From assembly GCF_040054535.1 (NCBI RefSeq), contig NC_090779.1:19330501-19394500 (forward strand): a DNA stretch of 64,000 nucleotides, read 5' to 3'. The position numbers and the translations under genes are program-made. The notes beneath the pieces are model-generated. The model searched no databases, was not told the DNA's origin, and saw only the letters and a list, made by a program, of their open reading frames with translations. Position 1 is the first letter of the stretch, and every line of letters begins with the position of its first letter. The stretch comes from Antennarius striatus. Its lineage: Eukaryota > Chordata > Actinopteri > Lophiiformes > Antennariidae. Positions 25,190 to 36,000 of the stretch are shown here, piece by piece.

Positions 25190-26135
25190 AGTGCATGTTG
25201 GACTCTGGCAGAGCTGCCCTCTGTCACCGGTTCTGTTCATAATCTTTATGGACAGAATTTCTAGGTGCAGCCAGAATCCGGAGGGAGTCCGGTTTGGTGA
25301 CCAAAGGATTTCATTTCTGCTTTTTGCAGACAAAGCTGTCCTGTTGGCCTCATCAAACCTGGACCTTCAGTGTGCACTGGGACGGTTTGCAGCTGAATGT
25401 GACGCAACTGGGATAAGGATCAGCACCTCTAAATCCAAGGCCATGGTTCTCGACTGGAAAAGGGTGATGTGCCCTCTTCAGGTCAGTGGAGAGTACTTGC
25501 CCCAAGTGGAGGAGTTTAAGTATCTCAGGGTCTTGTTCACGAGTCAGGGAATGATGGAACGTGAGATTAACAGACGGATCGGTGCAGCTTCTGCAGTGAT
25601 GCAGTCACTGTATAGGTCTGTCATGGTGAAGAAGGAGCTGAGTCTGAAGACGAAGCTCTCGATTTACTGGTCAGTCTACGTTCCTACTCTCACCTATGGT
25701 CATGAGGTTTGGGTCACGACTGAAAGGAAAATATCCCGAAAACAAGCTGCTGAAATGAGTTTCCTCCGTAGAGTGGCTGGGGGCACCCTTAGAGATAGGG
25801 TGAGGAGCTCAGTCACCACAGAAGAGCTCTGAGTAGAGCTGCTGCTCCTCCGCATCGAGTGGAGCCAGCTGAGGTGGCTTGGGCATTTGTTCTGGATGCC
25901 TCCCTGGGAAGGACTTCTGGGCATGTCCCACCGGGAGGAGACCTCGGGGAAGACCAAGGACACGCTGGAGGGACTATGTCTGTCAGCTGGCCTGGGAACG
26001 CCTCAGGATCCCCCCCGGAGGAGCTGGAGGAGGTGTCTGGTGAGAGGGAAGTATGGGCATCCCTCCTCACAATGTCGCCCCCGCGACCCGGCTCTGGATA
26101 AGCGGTTGAAGATGGATGGATGGAGGAGCTGGGAT
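25190..26135 (+). mobile_element. 3' fragment of an RTE/Rex3-like LINE
   Basis: Plus strand. The open frame begins in the reverse transcriptase: CPLSPVLFIIFMDRISRC, then the catalytic box region FLLFADKAVLLAS (usual FADD, second Asp replaced by Lys), GIRISTSKSKAM, EEFKYLRVLFTSQG and the RT C-terminus. After a stop at 25830 the similarity continues (LLLRIEWSQLRWLGHLFWMP...) to a 3' end DKRLKMDGW with a (GGAT)n tail. It is 5'-truncated, lacks the endonuclease, and has several frame breaks, so it is dead. The GATG-type tail and RT sequence suggest Rex3/RTE; clade assignment is from memory. Confidence 0.8.
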
Positions 26136-28929
26136 CACTGGGTGTATGAAACAATTTGAAGATTATGAAGATACTCAGCCGATTCTCTGTAGATCAATAA
26201 GTGAAAGTGGATGAACAATCAGAATGAAGGATCATATTTACTGCTTCCAGACAATACTTCAAATCCAACTCCTGCTCCACCATTAGAGATAGCATAGAGT
26301 GGCTTACAGAAAGAAGCTTTGTGACGACCCACCAACCTCTCTTCGTTGTGGCTGTATGTTTGTCTGCAGGCAACAACAGGAAGCTAACAATACCACAAAG
26401 GCTCTGGAGTGGGTGGAATAGCACCAACCAACATGTCTCTATTTTTGCTTTGCTACAGCCTTTTATAGCTCAGTCACATCATCTTTACGTTCAAGATTTA
26501 TCAGAAAAGTCTTATCTCAAATGCTTATCTTAAATTTTGTCTTGGGGTGGATTTAAGCACAATTCAGAATAGTGCTTAAATCTGTCATCCGTATATGAAT
26601 GCTGATTTATGCACCTGAATATTTCTGTGTTATATATTCAATTATATCAAATGTTGCCAGTGATATAAGACAACACTGAATTGATTCCTCATACTTCAAA
26701 TCTAGTAATTATCATCAGTCTCCAAAATATGTACAAAAAATACTACATTTCCCATGGTGCAATAAATGTAATCTATTCCCTGGAAACTCCCCACTTCATC
26801 TTTTGTTCCTATGTAGAAGGTAACACCTGTTTAATTAAATTTCAAAGATTGCTTTGTCGTTGTTTTTTGTTATGGAAACCTAAATTCATGGATACAGAAT
26901 GTAATGAAGCATAAATGGGTAAGAAAGCGGAGCATTCCTAAAAATATACAAATTACAGACTATGAAAAGATGATGTATGAAATCGGAGTCCCTGCTCTTT
27001 GCTGTTGTCTGCTGGTAGAATTGTCACTTACTTTTCCATACACATAACAGCTGTATAAAATATTAAAGGTAAGATTCATGCAGTGTGTTACTGTAACCAT
27101 GCCCAGTCTTTTCGATTTAGGCCACTGCAGACTCTTTCTGTCAATAATCTACTTTATATATCACACACACACTCTGTTAGAATGCTGCTCTATGACTGCT
27201 CCAGCAGTAATGGGTTTCTGATTTCACTGTAGTCGGGCAACAATGATGAACTTTCAAACTATTTAAGTTGAACACGAAGACTGATTCACAAAATAAAAAC
27301 ACTGACAAAAGCTGTCCACTATATTAACTGCAAAGGTGAGTCAACAACTAATAATGAGCTGGCTTCTCCTAACATGGAGTATTTTATGGGGTTCAAAGCG
27401 GCTGGGACTACACAGTGATATCACGAGATAGAAAAGTTAATTATAAATAATCCACATACTTGTGGAGTTGAAGGTAAACTGCAAATGATAAAAGGTGTTC
27501 ATGAAGGAATGATTAGAGGTGACAAAGCAAAACAAAACCACAAGAACAGTTCTGTTTAAAAGGTTTTTAACAATACATTGATAAGAAATATCACTACAAA
27601 GGTCCTGTTGTCTTTATGTGATAGAGAAATAATGTGTAACACGATACAAATGGCAGTAGAAACCCAATAAAGTTATTATTTCTGTTTATATGTTTGAAAA
27701 TAAAAGAATATACAAGTTAGGTAGACAGCAGTGGGTAGTGCTGTTCTCCAGCTTCCTCCCACCACTAAAAACGTATTTTAGGTGAATTGTTCAATGTCAA
27801 ACAAAAATATTCAGATTTTTTATATTAGCAAGAAATTAAAAAAAAAAATACTGCAGTTCTTAATTTAAAGATGAATATATGCTTAATATTATTAAAGGAA
27901 TACTCCATATGATTAGTTTGTGAAAATATCCACTGTGTGTCTTTATCTAAACTGAAGTACAGTATGTGTTAACATCAAACACAAAGACATTGTTCAGTGT
28001 TTTCAAGTAAAAGAAATGACCGACATCAGTATACAATTACTGTGCATTGCCCCTCTGGAGGGAGTTGGTAGCATCAGTTAGACTAGAGTCTTACATAAAG
28101 TCTAACTATTAGACAAACAAACTTCTTAATATAAAGATATTTAATCTACTGTATGATATAATCTCATTCATATTCATACCGAACATGCATCGCCCACCTG
28201 CTTCAAGAAAACAAGGTTTTGACAGAAGGATCAGTGTTACAGCTCTTTTAATAAGAGTCACCCATACACGCCAAAGAATATTTATACATGTACCAAACGT
28301 AAACTCGAAAGATGAATAAGAACCCTAAATCACATTTCTTTGAAAAGTCTTCTGCTGGGACCAGTACAGTTTTCTTGACAATACCACATTAATAATTGTA
28401 TTGATAGATGATAACAAATGTGGGTTCTCACCACAACAAGAAACAAGAGGTTCAGGGAGTCATGCTTTATCATTTCTCACAAATCAAAGCAGTTAACTTC
28501 ACCATAAACATGACAAACTACATTAATAATTTCAAAACAGATGCATGTAACCCATTAGCCTCTTTTAGCTAATTGTTTTGTTTCTACAAGAGTTGTCTCA
28601 GATCTAACCAACAACGGGAGCAACACCTAATAAAAGCGTACCTATATGACATTAAATGTCAAAATAGAAACAAACTAGCTAGACTGAGGACACTGTTGCA
28701 TTTCTTTCAAATACAACAATACAACAATGAACTCAAAGAATCCAAGGTGATAAGATCTAATTTCAGAGGCTGCATCCATCCAAGGGTCCATTATGATGGA
28801 GACTCTTGAGTTCTTATACCAATAAGTTTAGATCTGACCTTTTGATATTTTTCATAATACTAAAGATTGTAAAAAAAAAAAGAAAAAAAAAAGTGAAGCA
28901 GCATCTGCATTTCTTGCCAGGGATATAAA
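26136..28929. other. Intergenic stretch upstream of plcg2, nothing recognised
   Basis: AT-rich with no convincing exon or repeat family. It could contain the plcg2 promoter or a non-coding first exon, but I see no decisive signal. Confidence 0.4.
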
Positions 28930-29140
28930 AACTAATCCATCCGTCCATCCATCCATGCATCCATTCATCCATCTATCCATCCATCTATTTTCTAGTACTG
29001 TAGTTGAATCAATCCTGTTGCTTACAGCCACCTATCCGCCTTGCAGGTTAGGGGTCTGCTGGAGCCTGTCCCAGCCAGCTATGGGCAAAAGGCAGGGTAC
29101 ACCCCAGATAAGATGCCAGGTCATTGCAGGAAAACTAAAA
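28930..29140. repeat. Teleost-type interspersed repeat with (ATCC)n end
   Basis: An imperfect (CCAT)n run is followed by TTTTCTAG, GGTCTGCTGGAGCCTGTCCC, GGCAGGGTACACCCC and GATGCCAGGTCATTGCAGG. It is the same general word order as the copy at 24950. Confidence 0.65.
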
Positions 29141-29375
29141 CAAACAAACAAACAAAAAAACCTTTCAAACTCTGTCACTGACAATTTTTTGTGTTGAATT
29201 TAATTTTAATAAATGGATGAAAATAAATTCTCAATACTGAGACAAAGACAGATGAACCCAGTCCACATCTTCATCATCACACTGCTAGAGCCATGTTGCA
29301 CGACTAGAACAGACAACCCATTCGGTTCATTCGGGTGTGAGAACGGTTCCGGGTATCACAGAACCTTAAATTCAG

Positions 29376-29548
29376 CATGGACCGGCACCCTGCTGCGAGC
29401 CGCCCCGGGTCGGACCGGCACCCTGCTGCGAGCCGCCCCGGGTCGGACCGGCACCCTGCTGCGAGCCGCCCCGGGTCGGACCGGCACCCTGCTGCGAGCC
29501 GCCCCGGGTCGGACCGGCACCCTGCTGCGAGCCGCCCCGGGTCGGACC
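29376..29548. repeat. 33-bp GC-rich minisatellite, five near-identical units
   Basis: Five consecutive copies of a 33-bp unit built around GGACCGGCACCCTGCTGCGA and GCCGCCCCGGGTC, with no visible differences between copies. The unit is 11 codons long, so it yields a repeating peptide (GTLLRAAPGRT) in an open frame that I treat as spurious. Confidence 0.93.
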
Positions 29549-29606
29549 ATCATCTGCAGCCCTGCAGATACGTTACCAGTAAAAGGCGGACTTCCTCTCT
29601 TGTCGG

Positions 29607-29743
<137 letters not shown>

Positions 29744-29789
29744 GGTTCAACACGAAACAAACAAAAAAAAAAGTTAATGTAAAACACTT

Positions 29790-30190
29790 ACTTTTTCTTT
29801 TATAATTGAGATCGGTCCGGTTCGGCGTGTGTTTTCCTATCTGATCATGATTTTAGGGTTGTGAGGGTGAAGCCGGAGGGATGTCACGTTATTGGGTCCA
29901 GTCGCAGAACGGTCAGTTCCTCTATCTGTCGGTACACAAGGAAGTAAAAGTTAACTTTTGCATTACAGGCAGCAAGTCATAAAAGAAAGAAGTCCGGAAG
30001 CGTGGACGTTATCTATGCAAACTACCCCGTGGAAGTGGCGTCAGTGTATGAGATGAGGGATGAGAATATGTACAGGACACGTTTATGTACTGTCTCTATG
30101 GTCTCACGGACCCTGAAGGCATCACCATGCTTTACACTATGACCTGTTTGACAGGTGGTTCACTCGGGACTCTTTCTGGTTCGCTTTAGA
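29790..30190. other. Unassigned GC- and CpG-richer stretch
   Basis: Compared with the AT-rich flanks, this segment has many CpGs (GGTCCGGTTCGGCG, CACGTTATTGGGTCCAGTCG). It follows the minisatellite and CA tract. It may be a distal plcg2 promoter/first exon or an old insertion. I cannot decide. Confidence 0.3.
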
Positions 30191-31627
30191 TGGTCAATAA
30201 AGGATTAGGTTTAGTTTAGATAACTACAAATTCATGCAATCACACCTTAAACCCCCAACTAGAAATCTAGAGAGTGAGAAGAAGAGGTAAAGTATAAAAT
30301 ATACACTCCAAGCTTTCAAAATACACCACAGTGTGTTTATTTGTACATTTACTTGTGCAGTTTGTTTCATGCGAAAATACAATACAAAACACAAATGCCT
30401 GGACTAAAACATTTAATGCAGTCAGTGTGTCCTCAATCTGAGAAAAACTGTTCACATATTGACCATCCCTTGTTGAGTTCAACAGTTCATGAAATTAAAA
30501 ATTCAGGCAAAAGATGTAAAAATCAAAGATCAGATAAATGTACAATGTAATGTAACCTTGCATGTTTACAACTGCTACAAAGCTCACCCTTTATAACAGG
30601 TACAAGCAATTATAAAACAGCAAAAAAGGAATTCTCTTATTCAGCCAACAAGTGTTCTTTTTTTGTTTGTTTGTTTTGTGTTTTGTTCAATAAAAATACA
30701 CTATTGTGAAATCTTTTATTGAAAGAGCTGTGGGTGAAAGTAGCAAGATTACTCCCTAATTTCGACCTGTAAATTTCCAGGGCATGTTTGTTTTTTATAC
30801 TACTACTACTACTACTACTTCTAATAATAATAATAATATTAATAATATTAATAATAATAATAATAATAAACAAAAACTCGCAACAAAATAGAAATTTTTA
30901 TAGAATCAAAAGCCAAAATGTTCGGCGGCAGCTGTTGTAGAATGTATATGAAAAAGATTAAGAAATCATTAGGAAATCTTGGATTTGTCTTCTATTATTT
31001 TGCCCGTCTCTGCAGACATAGTTGTATCTTTACCTGAAAGAAACAACCATGAATCACCTGTATGAAGGGTGCTGTGTTGTGCGCGAAAAGTTCGATGTAA
31101 AAGCAGTATATAAAATAATACTGTATGAAATATGCACACAGGGGCTATAAATATGTTTGTTCTAGCAGCTGGAAGAGAATATAAGAAATTTGTTGAGTTA
31201 AAATGTTGAGTGAATACAATCATTTCCATGTATCAACATTCTGTATGTTCCTTATGCTGCTGTGTGAAGTACTGTAGGATCATATAACAGAATTTGCATG
31301 AGTAATTTGCATGAACAGAGAAAAAGGGTGATGAACACAGAGTTGCCTTTCAGCTTCTTTGTATGAAGACAGAGAGGAGAGCTTGTCATTTATGTTTATG
31401 GAAACCTTTAATAACTTGTACCAGAGCATCAGTCATGATCAAATAAGGACACAAACTAAGCTAATCAGCACACATCACTCCACTGAGAAACACAACTGAA
31501 AGTGTGTAAACCATCCTGGTGCCATTTCTTTAAACAGTAAATCTAAAATTGTCCACTGATTTCAAATGACAACTGAAATTACTGTAAGAGGCAACAAGTA
31601 TCTTTCAGACTGTCATGTCCATATTAC

Positions 31628-31661
<34 letters not shown>

Positions 31662-33063
31662 CTTGTATTAAATAAATTCTCTGAATAACTCCTAAAATTC
31701 TCAGACAATTAAAACACTTTGAAGATCTTATTAATTACATGTTCACACATATGGAATAGTTCAGCAATGAACCAGCAAAGGACACAAAAGCAATTTTCAC
31801 ACCCATCCCCTTTGATTCGAACCAAAAATTCCAGATCAAAGATAAGTCTTCGGTTGGACAAAAACAGGCGGTCTCAGTCCGGATCATACTGAACTGTGTT
31901 GCGCTTCATTAACAATATGAAAGCTCTCTTTTTTTTAGATGGTTTAGACTTCAGGACCAATTTCTCACTTCCTTCCCAGGTTTCAGTTCTACAAGCAAAG
32001 AGCCAAAGCCAGATTTGAGAGGATGAGAAAGCCCTAGCAGAAGTATGCAAAGGTGAGCAGTAAGATCACAAATTTTAATCTATTCATACAATACGATTTT
32101 TTTTTTCTGTTATTACTTTGACAACATTCTGTGTCAGGGAGATGCAGCCCATGTAGATGATGAAAAGAGTATGTCATGAAATGCTCTGTATTGTGATTGA
32201 AAATCCCAAATCTTCAAAACTACCCGGTCAAACTCAAAACCAGAATCTCAGTCTGGATTTTCAGATGCAAAAGCACCTTAACTCTGCTAAACCTGAATGT
32301 TTTTTTAAAATACAGTAGCAATTAAAAACTATGTCACACATTAATTCAGTTACACTAAGACCATAACTTCATTGTGCTCTTTCCTGAAATCAATAATTCA
32401 ATCAATACTTCTGTCATTGATTTCTACAGAGATGAGGCAGGTACATTGCATTCAGATCTAATTTGACAACTGCTGGTGAAAAGACTTACTCAGATTAAAT
32501 GTAAAAAAACCTAAATTTCCTGAAAAAAATCTCCACTACAAAGATAATTATATATATATTTTTCTTAATAGAATTTCACTCCAGAGCGGCGCAATCAGAA
32601 ATGTTTGGTTTTCAACAGTAGTAACACCATAACCTCATTCTGCAGCCATTGTGTCTCATGTGTGGTGCGGCGCAACTGTGCATTTAAAAAAGCAATGGAA
32701 AAACAAATCAGTGTGGTGTGATTCAAATCAGCACAGCCATAAATGTGCATAATGGGAAAAGCCCATTACAAGATACCTTCAAATTTGGTTTCATATTCTT
32801 AGGCAGGTATCTGTTGAAAAGATATACAGTACTCTATTTCAGACTATCTTGAATGTCTGAATGAGGCTGACATAAAGACTGAGTTAAATGGTCCAAGCTG
32901 AATGAAAGGCAAGGAAAGAAAAATCTGACTCTGTGTACACTGGAGGCATTCCTCTCAGTGAGATCTAAATGTTTTCCAGCGATGTCAAATGGTGAAGTCC
33001 ATTCTGGTGTCTGTACCAGGTGGGTCATGAGACTAAGTATTTTGTCTTCCTCCCTGTTGACCT
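30191..33063. other. Intergenic and meak7 3' flank
   Basis: AT-rich, with a (TAC)n/(ATT)n patch at about 30800-30870 and a (GT)n at about 31630-31660. No exon was seen. The end nearest 33063 should be meak7 3' UTR. Confidence 0.5.
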
Positions 33064-36000
33064 TCACTGGTCCTGGTTTTCCTCAGGTTCCCGGAGGCCC
33101 TGACTGTGCAAAGTCTTCCCTGTCATCTCCATTATTGCCTGAACCTCTGGATCGACATCCAACACACTCCTTTTGCCATCACTCTCGTCACCCTGAAAAC
33201 CACAAAAACAAGAGAAATATGATTTGAAATTATTTTAACTAAGATAACATGGTTAAAAAATGCTGCTGGGTAAATGAGGTAATAATTTGGATTAATTTTG
33301 CCGCATTCTGATTTTGCCGCATTCTGATTAGTCGAATTATATTTGCCGCATTGTGATTGGTCGATTCGAATTTGCCGCGTTCTGATTGGTCGAATTGAGT
33401 TTGCCGCGTTCTGATTGGTCGAAATCAAATTTGCCGCATTCTGATTGGTCGAATCGAATTTGCCGCGTTCTGATTGGTCGAATCGAATTTGCCGCGTTCT
33501 GATTGGTCGATTCGAATTTGCCGCGTTCTGATTGGTCGAATCGAATTTGCCGCGTTCTGATTGGTCGAATCGAATTTGCCGCGTTCTGATTGGTCGAATC
33601 GAATTTGCCGCGTTCTGATTGGTCGATTCGAATTTGCAGCGTTCTGATTGGTCGAATCGAATTTGCCGCGTTCTGATTGGTCGATTCGAATTTGCCGCGT
33701 TCTGATTGGTCGAATCGAATTTGCCGCGTTCTGATTGGTCGAATCGAATTTGCCGCGTTCTGATTGGTCGATTCGATTTTGCCGCGTTCTGATTGGTCGA
33801 TTCGATTTTGCCGCGTTCTGATTGGTCGATTCGAATTTGCCGCGTTCTGATTGGCCGAATCGAATTTGCCGCGTTCTGATTGGTCGAATCGAATTTGCCG
33901 CGTTCTGATTGGTCGATTCGATTTTGCCGCGTTCTAATTGGTCGATTCGAATTTGCCGCGTTCTGATTGGTCGATTCGATTTTGCCGCGTTCTGATTGGT
34001 CGATTCGAATTTGCCGCGTTCTGATTGGTCGATTCGAATTTGCCGCGTTCTGATTGGTCGATTCGAATTTGCCGCGTTCTGATTGGTCGAATCGAATTTG
34101 CCGCGTTCTGATTGGTCGAATCGAATTTGCCGCGTTCTGATTGGTCGATTCGATTTTGCCGCGTTCTGATTGGTCGATTCGAATTTGCCGCGTTCTGATT
34201 GGTCGATTCGAATTTGCCGCGTTCTGATTGGTCGAATCGAATTTGCCGCGTTCTGATTGGTCGAATCGAATTTGCCGCGTTCTGATTGGTCGAATCGAAT
34301 TTGCCACGTTCTGATTGGTCGATTCGAATTTGCCGCGTTCTGATTGGTCGAATCGAATTTGCCGCGTTCTGATTGGTCGATTCGAATTTGCCGCGTTCTG
34401 ATTGGTCGAATCGAATTTGCCGCGTTCTGATTGGTCGATTCGAATTTGCCGCGTTCTGATTGGTCGAATCGAATTTGCCGCGTTCTGATTGGTCGATTCG
34501 ATTTTGCCGCGTTCTGATTGGTCGATTCGAATTTGCCGCGTTCTGATTGGTCGATTCGAATTTGCCGCGTTCTGATTGGTCGATTCGAATTTGCCGCGTT
34601 CTGATTGGCCGAAACGAATTTGCCGCGTTCTGATTGGTCGAATCGAATTTGCCGCGTTCTGATTGGTCGAATCGAATTTGCCGCGTTCTGATTGGTCGAA
34701 AGGAATTTGCCGCGTTCTGATTGGTCGAATTAAATTTGCCGCATTCTGATTGGTCGATTTAATTTTTCAACCAATCAGAACGCGGCAAATTCATTTCGAC
34801 CAATCAGAACGCAGCAAATTCGATTCGACCAATCAGAACGCGGCAAATTCCTTTCGACCAATCAGAACGCGGCAAATTCGATTCGACCAATCAGAACGCG
34901 GCCAATTCGAATCGACCAATCAGAACGCGGCAAATTCGATTCGACCAATCAGAACGCGGCAAATTCGTTTCGACCAATCAGAACGCGGCAAATTCGAATC
35001 GACCAATCAGAACGCGGCAAATTCGATTCGACCAATCAGAACGCGGCAAATTCGATTCGACCAATCAGAACGCGGCAAATTCGAATCGACCAATCAGAAC
35101 GCGGCAAATTCGATTCGACCAATCAGAACGCGGCAAATTCGATTCGACCAATCAGAACGCGGCAAAATCGCATCGACCAATCAGAACGCGGCAAATTCGA
35201 TTCGACCAATCAGAAAGCGGCAAATTCCTTTCGACCAATCAGAACGCGGCAAATTCGATTCGACCAATCAGAACGCGGCCAATTCGAATCGACCAATCAG
35301 AACGCGGCAAATTCGATTCGACCAATCAGAACGCGGCAAATTCGTTTCGACCAATCAGAACGCGGCAAATTCGAATCGACCAATCAGAACGCGGCAAATT
35401 CGATTCGACCAATCAGAAAGCGGCAAATTCCTTTCGACCAATCAGAACGCGGCAAATTCGATTCGACCAATCAGAACGCGGCCAATTCGAATCGACCAAT
35501 CAGAACGCGGCAAATTCGATTCGACCAATCAGAACGCGGCAAATTCGTTTCGACCAATCAGAACGCGGCAAATTCGAATCGACCAATCAGAACGCGGCAA
35601 ATTCGATTCGACCAATCAGAACGCGGCAAATTCGATTCGACCAATCAGAACGCGGCAAATTCGAATCGACCAATCAGAACGCGGCAAATTCGATTCGACC
35701 AATCAGAACGCGGCAAATTCGATTCGACCAATCAGAACGCGGCAAATTCGATTCGACCAATCAGAACGCGGCAAATTCGAATCGACCAATCAGAACGCGG
35801 CAAATTCGATTCGACCAATCAGAACGCGGCAAATTCGATTCGACCAATCAGAACGCGGCAAATTCATTTCGACCAATCAGAACGCGGCAAATTCGATTCG
35901 ACCAATCAGAACGTGGCAAATTCGAATCGACCAATCAGAACGCGGCAAATTCGAATCGACCAATCAGAACGCGGCAAATTCGATTTGACCAATCAGAACG

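Noticed and set aside
25191-25832. 213-codon frame as a host gene
   Set aside because: It is the reverse transcriptase end of a truncated LINE, with the second catalytic Asp of FADD lost and stops downstream.
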